Shown: piece after piece, positions 1 to 7,681 of the stretch
How positions within the stretch are numbered: position 1 is the first letter of the stretch
Layout of the letters: each line of letters opens with the position of its first letter
NCBI GenBank assembly: GCA_025351765.1
Contig: JANXVH010000054.1
Location: 1 to 57,354, forward strand
DNA from: Pedobacter sp.
GTDB taxonomy: Bacteria > Bacteroidota > Bacteroidia > Sphingobacteriales > Sphingobacteriaceae
Length of the DNA stretch: 57,354 nt
Direction: 5' to 3'
Made by a program: the position numbers and the translations under genes
The notes under the pieces: generated by a model
What the model saw: only the letters and a program-made list of their open reading frames with translations
Told to the model about the DNA's origin: nothing
The model's database searches: none

Positions 1-1035
1 CTCCTTTTGCTACGGCTGTAGTTACCTCTGCTATATTTCTTACTTGTCCGGTTAAGTTACCCGCCATCTGATTTACGGAATCTGTTAAATCTTTCCATGT
101 TCCACCTACACCTGGCACGTTAGCTTGTCCGCCTAATTGTCCTTCAGAACCTACTTCCCTCGCCACACGAGTTACCTCTGATGAAAAAGAGTTGAGCTGA
201 TCTACCATGGTATTGATGGTATTCTTTAATTCTAATAGCTCTCCTTTGGCATCAACAGTGATTTTTCTTGACAAATCTCCTTTGGCCACAGCTGTGGTAA
301 CACCTGCGATATTCCTCACTTGATCCGTTAGGTTACTACCCATTTGGTTTACAGAATCTGTTAAATCCTTCCATACACCACCAACTCCTTTCACCCTAGC
401 TTGTCCGCCTAGTTTACCCTCTGTACCTACTTCGAGCGCCACGCGCGTCACTTCAGATGCAAAAGAGTTCAGCTGATCCACCATTGTGTTAATTGTTTTT
501 TTCAGCTCCAGCATTTCTCCTTTCACATCAACTGTGATTTTTTTAGAAAGATCGCCATTTGCTACCGCCGTGGTTACACCGGCAATATTTCTAACTTGGG
601 AGGTTAAATTACCCGCCATTCTGTTTACAGAATCTGTTAAATCTTTCCAAGTTCCTGCAACTCCAGGCACTTCTGCTTGCCCTCCTAATTTACCTTCTGT
701 ACCCACCTCTAAAGCCACACGAGTTACCTCGGAGGAGAAAGAATTGAGCTGATCCACCATGGTATTGATGGTGTTTTTTAATTCTAAAATCTCACCTTTT
801 GCTTCTACAGTAATTTTTCTAGATAAATCTCCTTTGGCTACTGCGGTAGTTACGGCAGCTACATTTCTTACCTGTGCGGTTAAGTTACCTGCCATTTGGT
901 TTACAGAATCTGTTAATTCGGCCCAAACACCAGCAACACCTTTAATTTTCGCTTGCTCACCTAATTTTCCCTCTGACCCAACTTGTCGAGCAACCCGGGT
1001 TACCTCCATAGAGAAAAGTCGTAATTTGGAAAGCA
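1..1035 (-). repeat. 276-bp tandem repeats encoding HAMP units
   Basis: Unit boundaries recur at about 207, 483, 759 and 1035, so the period is 276 bp or 92 codons. The units are close in protein sequence but differ at many third codon positions. This indicates old units kept alike by selection on the protein rather than a fresh DNA amplification. The unit nearest the N terminus (760-1035) is the most diverged. Confidence 0.85.
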
Positions 1036-1453
1036 TCTGGTTGGATTCTTTAGCAATTCTTAAGAATTCTCCCTTAAGTGGTTGCCCGCTTATTTCTAAA
1101 GGAATATGTTTTGATAAGTCTCCGTTAGCAACAGAGTTAATCATGTTAGCTATCTCTAAAGTGGGAGATGTTAAATCTGTAATTAATGTATTTAAAGAAG
1201 TTACACCTTCTGCCCAGTCCCCTTTAGCATCTGGTAAATCAATTCTTTTGGATAGTATTCCTTTTTTACCAATCGTTTTTTCTGCAGTTGATATTTCTGC
1301 AACAAAACGTTGATTCAATTCTATGATATCATTTAAGACTTCGCAAATGCGACCTTCAATTCCTGTTTGAGTTACAGGCATTCTAATATTCAAACGTCCA
1401 TTTTTAACAGCGGAGAGCACATTAAGCAATTCTTTGAGATTTACTTCGTTCAT
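1..1453 (-). CDS. Poly-HAMP sensor protein, probable hybrid histidine kinase (3' end beyond window)
   Basis: The reading frame is open on the minus strand from an ATG at 1453 to the window edge (about 484 codons) with no stop. After about 140 N-terminal residues the protein is built from 92-residue HAMP units. Each carries a conserved stretch like [19 protein letters not shown], then [16 protein letters not shown], VRNIAxVTTAVAxGDLSKKI and [16 protein letters not shown]. No signal peptide or membrane segment is seen, so this part should be cytoplasmic. Arrays like this are known from group III (Nik1/Os-1 type) hybrid histidine kinases, where they lead into a DHp/ATPase/receiver module. That module would lie outside the window, so the kinase call is inference. 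The first five residues (MNEVN) and the upstream leader are shared with the receiver-kinase gene at 6012-7577, which supports this start. Confidence 0.85.
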   Translation of the reverse strand, partial: MNEVNLKELLNVLSAVKNGRLNIRMPVTQTGIEGRICEVLNDIIELNQRFVAEISTAEKTIGKKGILSKRIDLPDAKGDWAEGVTSLNTLITDLTSPTLEIANMINSVANGDLSKHIPLEISGQPLKGEFLRIAKESNQMLSKLRLFSMEVTRVARQVGSEGKLGEQAKIKGVAGVWAELTDSVNQMAGNLTAQVRNVAAVTTAVAKGDLSRKITVEAKGEILELKNTINTMVDQLNSFSSEVTRVALEVGTEGKLGGQAEVPGVAGTWKDLTDSVNRMAGNLTSQVRNIAGVTTAVANGDLSKKITVDVKGEMLELKKTINTMVDQLNSFASEVTRVALEVGTEGKLGGQARVKGVGGVWKDLTDSVNQMGSNLTDQVRNIAGVTTAVAKGDLSRKITVDAKGELLELKNTINTMVDQLNSFSSEVTRVAREVGSEGQLGGQANVPGVGGTWKDLTDSVNQMAGNLTGQVRNIAEVTTAVAKG

Positions 1454-1528
1454 ATACAATACTTGATTTCAATTAATATATAGTGGTAGATTCTATAATT
1501 TGAAATCTAAGCTACGAATATATTATGC
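1439..1528 (-). repeat. Leader repeat copy A (direct repeat of 7563-7653)
   Basis: About 90 bp covering the first codons (MNEVN) and the 5' leader of the poly-HAMP gene match 7563-7653 at all but about five positions (two A/T swaps, one or two single-base indels and one transition, counted by eye). Both copies have the same orientation relative to their genes. The match fades upstream at about 1530. It contains a palindrome at 1487-1509. Confidence 0.9.
1487..1509. promoter_or_regulatory. Palindrome in leader copy A, candidate operator
   Basis: An inverted repeat with arms TAGATT and AATCTA and an 11-nt spacer lies 34-56 nt upstream of the poly-HAMP start. The identical 23-bp element is at 7611-7633. 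Identity of the whole element in both leaders suggests a shared regulator or an RNA hairpin in the 5' UTR. Function is inference. Confidence 0.45.
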
Positions 1529-1896
1529 ATACTTATACCTTCATGTATTACCTCCCGCGTCACCTAGATATATTTTCTTCATGTAATGTTATTATTGATC
1601 CGCTTTAATTTTAGTAAATATCTGTAGTGCACATTAGCTAGAGGTATAACCACGAAATTAAGAATAAAAGTATAAAATAGGCATGAATAATAAAGTTATT
1701 GGTCATCCACTTGCAGCCAGGCTTTGTTCAGCTGAAATCCCATTAATGGCCAGAACCAAGAAGATCCCGACAGCACCGAACCAGCAAAAGTGATTTAGTT
1801 CAATTTATAATGATATATGTCATTATTTAACATAATGATAGTCATAGCTTATCGAGTTTGAAACATGGAGGTTTGGATAAACAAATCTGAACACCC
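1529..1896. other. Intergenic region, possible gene relic and paired palindromes
   Basis: No convincing gene. Positions 1683-1793 hold a 36-codon plus-strand ORF (ATG to TGA) that I do not recognise. On the minus strand of the same stretch (about 1700-1796) two frames read protein-like but short, one of them hydrophobic, and both stop soon. This stretch is also richer in GC than its flanks. It may be a decayed gene end. The rest (1797-1896) is AT-rich promoter DNA for the gene at 1897. Confidence 0.35.
1808..1845. promoter_or_regulatory. Two tandem TAATGATA-GTCAT palindromic boxes
   Basis: TAATGATA followed by GTCAT occurs at 1808-1823 (3-nt insert) and again at 1833-1845 (no insert), 25 bp start to start. 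Each box is itself palindromic (ATGA/TCAT). They lie 50-90 bp upstream of the secreted-protein gene at 1897, where an operator for that gene would be expected. No regulator is identified. Confidence 0.35.
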
Positions 1897-2355
1897 ATGA
1901 AAAATCTACACCAAGTATTTATAATCGCATTTACCCTTGTTGCCAGTGTCTGCATGAATGCCTTTGCTCAAACCAAAACAGATACTACTCAAAAAATACA
2001 CATCAATAAAAAAGGAGAAATCCATGATCACGGCTGGAATAAAATAGGATTTATTGGTAAAGACGATATCGTCAGGGACAATAAAGGGAAAACCATTTAC
2101 TTCATCGATAAAAATGGCAACGTGATCGACGCCCAAGGAAAAAATCTAGGTAAAGCACAAAAGAACGGCAATTATTATAACCTGGCCGGTGAGAATGTTA
2201 TTACCGTTAAAGACAAAAACGCAGAAGAATGCGAAATACTGGATCCTAAAGGCCATAACATGGGTACTACCCATAAAAATTACAAACTGCATGCCTGTGC
2301 GGCACATTGCTTGACTCTAAAACAAAAGAAAGCAAAAGAAAGCGTTAAAAACTGA
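1897..2355 (+). CDS. Secreted beta-flower repeat protein, function unknown
   Basis: 152 residues with a clear Sec signal peptide (hydrophobic stretch about 8-24, probable cleavage after NAFAQ). The mature part is a run of short Gly/Lys/Asp-rich repeats: KKGEIHDHGW, IGFIGKDDIVRDNKG, YFIDKNGNVIDAQGK and NYYNLAGENVI. It ends in a motif resembling EILDPKGHNMGTTHKNYK and a HACAAHC segment. I recall this pattern from the small exported '5-fold beta-flower' proteins of Bacteroidota, which have no known activity; that family assignment is from memory. The two Cys of CAAHC plus an earlier Cys could form a disulfide. It is 33 bp from the next gene on the same strand, so the two may be co-transcribed. 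Confidence 0.75.
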   Translation: MKNLHQVFIIAFTLVASVCMNAFAQTKTDTTQKIHINKKGEIHDHGWNKIGFIGKDDIVRDNKGKTIYFIDKNGNVIDAQGKNLGKAQKNGNYYNLAGENVITVKDKNAEECEILDPKGHNMGTTHKNYKLHACAAHCLTLKQKKAKESVKN

Positions 2356-2388
2356 CCGATCGTTTTATAGTATATTACATTCAAACCT

Positions 2389-3117
2389 ATGAACACAATG
2401 ACCACAGTTACGGAAGTATTAAATCATCTGAAAGAAAATGGTTACACAGTAGACTTCAATTTACAGGACAACTGTTTGGTTTGCCATGGCAACTCACTAC
2501 AGCTTCATCCTGATGAATTCGTAGTCGATAAACATTACCGTTTCGAAGGGGTGACAGACCCGGGCGATGAAGCGATAATCTATGCTATCTCATCTACTAA
2601 ACATAATATTAAAGGGGTTTTATTAAATGGATATGGTATTTCTAGTAACCCGATAACCGATGAATTAATTAGGGCACTGACTAGTAATAATTCTAGCGTC
2701 CAGGAAGAATCGATAGGATTTATTCAGGAAAAATCAAATGAAGCCACTCCCCAACGACCGGAAGGAGAACGGGTACTGGATGCTGAACTCATTGAGGTTG
2801 ATTTGTCCCGCTTCCGCAAGCAAATCAAACAAGAGCAGGCTTGGGTAAACGGCGACCGAAATGCCATTACTATATTCAAAACGGATGCTATGCGCATTGT
2901 GATGATCGCCCTGCACGAAGGTGCGGAAATGAAAACCCACACGGCGCCCGGAATAATAAGTGTTCAATTACTAGAAGGGAACATCTCATTTCGTACGGCC
3001 AAGCGATCATGTGAATTTAAAGAGGGGCAAATGTTAGCATTGCATGCCGGGATTGCCCATAGCGTTTTTGCAAATAAAGAGTCCACCTTTCTTTTGACAT
3101 TAGCAACCTCCAAATAA
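2389..3117 (+). CDS. Small Bacteroidota domain fused to a C-terminal cupin
   Basis: 242 residues in two parts. Residues about 1-105 (TVTEVLNHLKENGYTVDFNL, then DEFVVDKHYRFEG, DEAIIYAISS, KGVLLNGYG) resemble a stand-alone domain of about 100 residues common in Bacteroidota and often labelled 'phosphoribosylpyrophosphate synthetase' with no visible basis. After a linker, residues about 145-242 form a cupin barrel with GAEMKTHTAPGIISVQLLEG and KEGQMLALHAGIAHSV, the usual two cupin motifs. The metal ligand set is incomplete: only single His residues are visible in each motif. A role as a cytoplasmic small-molecule sensor or binding protein is possible but unproven. A strong terminator-like hairpin follows at 3157-3189. 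Confidence 0.75.
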   Translation: MNTMTTVTEVLNHLKENGYTVDFNLQDNCLVCHGNSLQLHPDEFVVDKHYRFEGVTDPGDEAIIYAISSTKHNIKGVLLNGYGISSNPITDELIRALTSNNSSVQEESIGFIQEKSNEATPQRPEGERVLDAELIEVDLSRFRKQIKQEQAWVNGDRNAITIFKTDAMRIVMIALHEGAEMKTHTAPGIISVQLLEGNISFRTAKRSCEFKEGQMLALHAGIAHSVFANKESTFLLTLATSK

Positions 3118-3156
3118 TTAAAGATAAATATAGCCACAAGATTTAGCCCAATAGAT

Positions 3157-3193
3157 AGGCTCTGCCACAGATTTTTGAAGGCAGAGCCTTTCA
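3157..3193 (+). terminator. Intrinsic terminator after the cupin-fusion gene
   Basis: A perfect 10-bp stem (AGGCTCTGCC with GGCAGAGCCT) and a 13-nt loop begin 40 bp after the stop codon. A short T run follows, weak for a classic terminator. Confidence 0.65.
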
Positions 3194-3309
3194 ATATGCA
3201 CAAGTTGGGGAGGCAGCGGGCGTTTGAATCGGGCAACCCGTTTTATGCCCAGTTTAAATAGGACGGGGCCTACTGGCGTAAAGACTGCCCACGGGCGAAC
3301 GGTTTTTGG
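3194..3309. other. GC-rich intergenic stretch, possible gene relic
   Basis: This gap between convergent genes is clearly richer in GC than its surroundings. One plus-strand frame reads protein-like through a single TAG at about 3258 (ESGNPFYAQFK, stop, then DGAYWRKDCPRANGFWLRFG). I do not recognise the protein. It could be a broken gene end of foreign composition. Confidence 0.3.
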
Positions 3310-4158
3310 TTACGCTTCGGCAGCACACACACCTCTAAAATAACCTACTGATTCTGCTATGCCGACTAAGGGATCTTTCATGTCCTTTTCGTATTCCAAC
3401 GCGCAAACCCCTTTATATTTAACCTTTCTCATCATTTTTACCAATGAAGGTATATCTATAACTCCTCTTCCAAGTTCACATGTAGTACCTGTTTTAGCAG
3501 TAGCAGTTACGTTCTTAAGGTGCATATCAAAGATGCGGCTGCTATATTTCTTAAAGTCGTCACTTACATTTTTGCCCGCACGGGTATCATGACCAATGTC
3601 AAAGCAAATACCCACTCTGTAATCTAATTTATTAATCAAATTATAAATACTTTCTGCTGTAGGATACAATTCATCTTCAGGTCCGTGATTATGTATTGCA
3701 TAACGTATATTAGTTTGCTTTACTTTTTCACTAACATAATCTAGGTCGGCATGTAAAGGTATTCCAATAATCAGATCAACTCCAACACGTTTAGCATAGT
3801 CAAATGCATTATCAATCTCTTTTTTTGTCTTGGTGTAAATTGGTCCAACCGCATATCCCGTAACGTTACTTTCTTTTAGTTTAGTATGAAACGCAGTTAT
3901 CTCATCAGCGGTAGAATTGAAAGGTAAATGAAAGTCTTTGATACAAAGATAATGTGCATCCACCTTCTTCATCATTGTCAAAGAATCATCCAGTTTAAAA
4001 TTTAAAAAGCTAAAGCCGGCCATTCCAACGCTAAACGGATCTTTACCGTTTTTAACAACACTTTGTGACACAGTTGCCAAAACACTGGTAGAATTTAAAA
4101 AAGTACCAGCAACAATACCCGTAATCCCTTGATATAAAAAACTTCTTCTTGATTTCAT
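3310..4158 (-). CDS. Tat-exported sugar phosphate isomerase/epimerase-like TIM-barrel protein
   Basis: 282 residues. The N terminus has a twin-arginine signal (SRRSFLYQG) followed by a hydrophobic stretch, so export in folded form is expected. The rest matches the xylose isomerase-like / AP endonuclease 2-like TIM barrel. It has AIHNHGPEDE (metal ligand region), CFDIGHDTRAGKN and a final ALEYEKD. These residues usually bind a divalent metal in sugar or inositol isomerases and epimerases. The substrate cannot be told from sequence. It lies 36 bp downstream of the PAS kinase gene on the same strand and could be read through from it, but no functional link to signalling is evident. Confidence 0.85.
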   Translation of the reverse strand: MKSRRSFLYQGITGIVAGTFLNSTSVLATVSQSVVKNGKDPFSVGMAGFSFLNFKLDDSLTMMKKVDAHYLCIKDFHLPFNSTADEITAFHTKLKESNVTGYAVGPIYTKTKKEIDNAFDYAKRVGVDLIIGIPLHADLDYVSEKVKQTNIRYAIHNHGPEDELYPTAESIYNLINKLDYRVGICFDIGHDTRAGKNVSDDFKKYSSRIFDMHLKNVTATAKTGTTCELGRGVIDIPSLVKMMRKVKYKGVCALEYEKDMKDPLVGIAESVGYFRGVCAAEA

Positions 4159-4194
4159 TGATCTTAAATTATAGCTGTGTGATAAACCTAGATT

Positions 4195-5952
4195 TTAGGA
4201 GAGGGGGAATTTTATAGTAGTAACAGCGCCTAATCCGGTACCGTCACTTTTTATATCAAATGATCCCGTATGGCTTTCAACAATTGATCTGCAATTATAT
4301 AGACCAAGGCCAGTACCGCTTTTCTTGGTTGTAAACCCTCTTTCGCACAAATGCATATTAGTTACTTCATCAAACCCACCGCCATTGTCTGTTAATTTCA
4401 ATTCAATGAAACCATCATATGCATCCAATGTAAGGGTGATGTTCTTTTCAGGTGCATCTAGGGGCATAGCTTCCAGGCTGTTTTTAAGTATATTTAAAAT
4501 GACCTGCATTAGCTTAGTTTGGTCACCCTTTATTACATATTTCCCCGGACGTATTTTTATACTAAAATTAATATTGTGCCTTTCAAAGGAGGCAAACAGC
4601 ATCGATTTGCTATCGTCAATAATGTTAACCAGATTAACTGGTTTTCGCTCCTGAACACCACTTCGGCCTCTAACAAATTGCCTTTGTATGTTAAGAATTT
4701 CCTGAACGTGCGCAACAATGTTTAACAATTCTCTTATAGAGGTATCAATTTCAATTCGATTCTCCTCTTGTGTTTTAGCCACGCCCTCTGTAATGGTTAC
4801 CAGTGCATTTGCTTTATCTTGGCCCAACGCCCCACTTAGTAAGCTATTTTGCGCCTTCAAAAACCCACCAAGATTTTTTATAGTTTCTATCTTGTTTTGT
4901 TCTAAAGTGCGATTAATGCGACTTAAGTGTGCACCAAAACCGACAATAGCATTTCCAATATCATGTAATACCTCAGAAGCAATTTCAAACTTACCCTGTG
5001 CTATTGCTTTTTCCAGTTCTTGTTCTTTTTGCTGGCTAAGTTGTTCATTTAAAAATCTAAGATCTTCAGCCTGCTTGCTTAATACTTCAGATTGACTACT
5101 AAGCTCGATGTTTAACTGGTTTAACATTTCTTCAGCCTGTTTGCGCTGTGTGATATCATGTCCGATGCCCAATAGACGATTAATTTTACCTGATTCGTCT
5201 TTTATGGGAACTTTAGAGGTGAGCAGCCAGCGTTTTTTTCCTGAAGTATCAAAAAAGAATTCCTCTCTGTTAAGGATAGATTTGCCTTCTTTTAAAACAC
5301 TTAAGTCATCCTCGTAACCACGTTTTGCGATTTCAATATTCTCAGGAAATAACTCCATGTCATTTTTACCTATGACATCCGCTTCTGATTTTGCTCCAAT
5401 AGACTTCACATCGGCAACATTAGAAATAACTTTTCTAGCCTCGGCATCTTTTATATATATAGGATCTGGCAAATTATCTATCAGTGTTCTAAGCAAAATG
5501 CGCTCCTGACTTATCGTTTCTTCTGACAGTTTATTCTGTGTGACATTGATGTGGGTGCCAATTACGATTTTAGCATCGCCCTTATTCTTTTCATGGCTCA
5601 ATTTCCCTCTAGACAAGATCCAAACCCAACTTCCATCCGCATGGCGCATACGGAAGTAGCACTCATACATTTCAGTGCCAGGATTTTTCAGGTATTTTAC
5701 GAAGCCATTAACAGCTTTAGATTTATCATCTGGGTGAAGAAAATCTGCCCATGCAGTTTTTAGCTTGCGTTGATCTACTGAGTTAAACTCACAGCTATCG
5801 CGACCAAGCATTGAATAATAAATATCATTACACAACAACTCATCTGTATCTAACAAATACTCCCAGGCACCAGTATTAGAAGCCTCAATAAGCGCTTTAT
5901 ATTTCGCTAATTCATTACTTAACTCTTCGGTAGTCAATGTAGTATCTTCCAT
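4195..5952 (-). CDS. PAS-domain sensor histidine kinase of the HDIGN type
   Basis: 585 residues, no membrane segment. PAS/PAC 1 spans about 15-140 and ends in VIGTHINVTQNK. PAS/PAC 2 spans about 150-275 and ends in LLGIGHDITQRKQ. A coiled coil rich in Gln/Glu (about 275-325) leads to the phosphoacceptor region ASEVLHDIGNAIVGFGAH with candidate phosphoacceptor His330. This replaces the usual HELRTPL box. The ATPase part has the N box (NILKNSLEAM), DNGGGF and SGTGLGLYNC. It should autophosphorylate in the cytoplasm in response to a signal bound by PAS. It is 59 bp downstream of the receiver-kinase gene in the same direction and may be its partner. No receiver or output domain is fused to it. 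Confidence 0.92.
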   Translation of the reverse strand: MEDTTLTTEELSNELAKYKALIEASNTGAWEYLLDTDELLCNDIYYSMLGRDSCEFNSVDQRKLKTAWADFLHPDDKSKAVNGFVKYLKNPGTEMYECYFRMRHADGSWVWILSRGKLSHEKNKGDAKIVIGTHINVTQNKLSEETISQERILLRTLIDNLPDPIYIKDAEARKVISNVADVKSIGAKSEADVIGKNDMELFPENIEIAKRGYEDDLSVLKEGKSILNREEFFFDTSGKKRWLLTSKVPIKDESGKINRLLGIGHDITQRKQAEEMLNQLNIELSSQSEVLSKQAEDLRFLNEQLSQQKEQELEKAIAQGKFEIASEVLHDIGNAIVGFGAHLSRINRTLEQNKIETIKNLGGFLKAQNSLLSGALGQDKANALVTITEGVAKTQEENRIEIDTSIRELLNIVAHVQEILNIQRQFVRGRSGVQERKPVNLVNIIDDSKSMLFASFERHNINFSIKIRPGKYVIKGDQTKLMQVILNILKNSLEAMPLDAPEKNITLTLDAYDGFIELKLTDNGGGFDEVTNMHLCERGFTTKKSGTGLGLYNCRSIVESHTGSFDIKSDGTGLGAVTTIKFPLS

Positions 5953-6011
5953 TAATTATATATTTGGTGTAACCGTATTATTGCGAATTTGATTGATTGC
6001 AATCGTATTTT

Positions 6012-7577
6012 TTATTGAGGAAGAAGTATAGAAAAAACCGCACCCGGATTGTTAACAAACCATATCTCGCCACCATGGGCAGTTATAAACTGTTTAACAA
6101 TAGCCAACCCTAAGCCAGTTCCTTTATTTTTTTGCTTGGTAACAAACGGTTCAAATAATGTTTTGCCGATTTCTATGGGTACGCCCGGACCATTATCCGT
6201 TACTGTTATAAGCACTTGATTACCCTGATATAGACTAGCCGAAACAGTTACGGACGCATTTGGCACCTTATTATCATGAAGGGCATCAACAGCGTTATTT
6301 ACCAAATTAATAATACTTCGCCTAAGTTTGCTTTCATCTCCCGGAACCATTAACAATTCTGGTATATCCTTATGAAGCGTTATGTTTTCGAAACCATCCC
6401 GGGTTCCGGCTTGTTTCAATGCCTCATCTACTAATTTATTAACGTTTACAGGAAATTTTTCTACAGGTGTTTGCCCTATAAAATCCAGAAAGTCGTCAAA
6501 TATCTCTGATGCTTGTTCAGTACATTGATCGATCATATCTAAAAGCTCACTATTTGGGTAATCATCACGAATTAAAGAGGTAATAACTTTAATGTTTTTG
6601 ATGGGTGAACGTAGATCGTGCATTACCATACCCACTGCATTTCCTACCGCTGAAAGTTTTTCTTTTTGCAGCAGTTGCTCATTCAATTCGGCATTACGTA
6701 TAGCTTGAGCAGCATTTTGAATAAAAAGTTTTAGCAGGTACATCTTTTCCACCTTCAGTTTTTCCTGTTTTTTAAGTACAACAAAAATGGAATAATCATC
6801 TAAACGGGCAACTACCAATTCATCGATCTGCATTACTTGGTTTTTGACAATGTCAACACCTTTTATTACGGTAATCAATTCTTGAAGATTGATTTTTTCT
6901 TCGATTGCACCAATTGAAAGAACTTTCTCATAGCTAAGATCATCATGCAATTTACCAATCAACGCCATGTCAGTATTAAGAGAAGTTGATATCTGATCAA
7001 GGATGTTTCTTAGTAAAGAAGTAAGCTGAGGCTTGTTTAATTCAATAGAAGAAATAGAATCTATAAGGTTTTCAAGGTTGCGCATTCTATTATAATCAGC
7101 TACACCCTTTGTAGCCAATTGAATAATTTCTTCTGATGCATATGGTTTACAATGGTAACCCACATTTTGACCAGCCTGCTCTACGATCTCATCGATGGAG
7201 CGGTCGCTAAATGCGGTTACAAAGATAATCTCTGCTTTACTATCATACTTTCTAATTTCAATAGCTGTTTCAAGGCCGCTCCACCCGGGCATTCGCATGT
7301 CTAAAAAAATAACTGCATAAGGCTTTCCAGCTTCTAAAGAAGCTTTAATGAGTTTTAGTCCCTCCATTCCATTAACTGCTTTATCAACAGTAAAAGTTGG
7401 AAGGTTACTTATTCTTGGTGAAAGCAAAGGTTTCGGCTCAGCAAATAATAAGCTTTCTGCATCGCTTATAAGTTCACTCTGTGCTGATTGTTGTTTGGGA
7501 ACCAGGATGTCTTCAATGTTGTCCCTTACAATTTCTTCGTCATCTATGACTAATATAGCTGCATTTACTTCGTTCAT
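6012..7577 (-). CDS. Receiver-histidine kinase hybrid with N-terminal REC
   Basis: About 521 residues. Numbered from an alternative ATG at 7583, the receiver has the acidic pair D14/D15 (LVIDDEE), the phosphorylation site D95 (FLDMRMPGW), T123 and K146 (CKPYASEE). An insertion of about 35 residues (26-62) separates the first two secondary structure elements. Residues about 180-300 are a degenerate GAF-like linker. The kinase core follows: VMHDLRSPIKN with His322, the N box LVNNAVDAL, DNGPGVP and GTGLGLAIVKQF. The layout (receiver first, kinase last) fits a protein switched by phosphotransfer from another kinase. I prefer the ATG at 7577 because the following MNEVN and the leader are duplicated at the poly-HAMP gene, where the codon matching 7583 is TTG. 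Confidence 0.92.
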   Translation of the reverse strand: MNEVNAAILVIDDEEIVRDNIEDILVPKQQSAQSELISDAESLLFAEPKPLLSPRISNLPTFTVDKAVNGMEGLKLIKASLEAGKPYAVIFLDMRMPGWSGLETAIEIRKYDSKAEIIFVTAFSDRSIDEIVEQAGQNVGYHCKPYASEEIIQLATKGVADYNRMRNLENLIDSISSIELNKPQLTSLLRNILDQISTSLNTDMALIGKLHDDLSYEKVLSIGAIEEKINLQELITVIKGVDIVKNQVMQIDELVVARLDDYSIFVVLKKQEKLKVEKMYLLKLFIQNAAQAIRNAELNEQLLQKEKLSAVGNAVGMVMHDLRSPIKNIKVITSLIRDDYPNSELLDMIDQCTEQASEIFDDFLDFIGQTPVEKFPVNVNKLVDEALKQAGTRDGFENITLHKDIPELLMVPGDESKLRRSIINLVNNAVDALHDNKVPNASVTVSASLYQGNQVLITVTDNGPGVPIEIGKTLFEPFVTKQKNKGTGLGLAIVKQFITAHGGEIWFVNNPGAVFSILLPQ

Positions 7578-7653
7578 ATACATTACTTGATTTCTATTAA
7601 TATATAGTGGTAGATTCTATAATTTGAAATCTAAGCTACGAAATATATTGTGC
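7563..7653 (-). repeat. Leader repeat copy B (direct repeat of 1439-1528)
   Basis: This near-identical copy of 1439-1528 covers the first codons and the leader of the receiver-kinase gene. On the minus strand the sequence just upstream of the palindrome reads TATATTTCG, close to the Bacteroidota -7 box TAnnTTTG. A TTG lies about 18 nt further up (inside ATTGACG), so a promoter here is plausible, with the palindrome just downstream of the expected transcription start. Confidence 0.88.
7611..7633. promoter_or_regulatory. Palindrome in leader copy B, candidate operator
   Basis: The same 23-bp element as at 1487-1509: arms TAGATT and AATCTA around an 11-nt spacer, 34-56 nt upstream of the ATG at 7577. 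Complete identity within otherwise slightly diverged repeats suggests function. Confidence 0.45.
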
Positions 7654-7681
7654 TTACTGTTACGTCAATTATCTTAAACTG

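Noticed and set aside
1..1035. Regular 276-bp repeats as a CRISPR or satellite array
   Set aside because: The repeat is an open reading frame with a protein period of 92 residues and no spacer structure; it is a domain repeat.
486..1313. Two plus-strand ORFs of 88 and 184 codons
   Set aside because: They lie wholly opposite the poly-HAMP reading frame and repeat with its 276-bp period. Their Ser/Thr/Pro-rich translation is what the reverse of the HAMP repeats gives. They are shadows.
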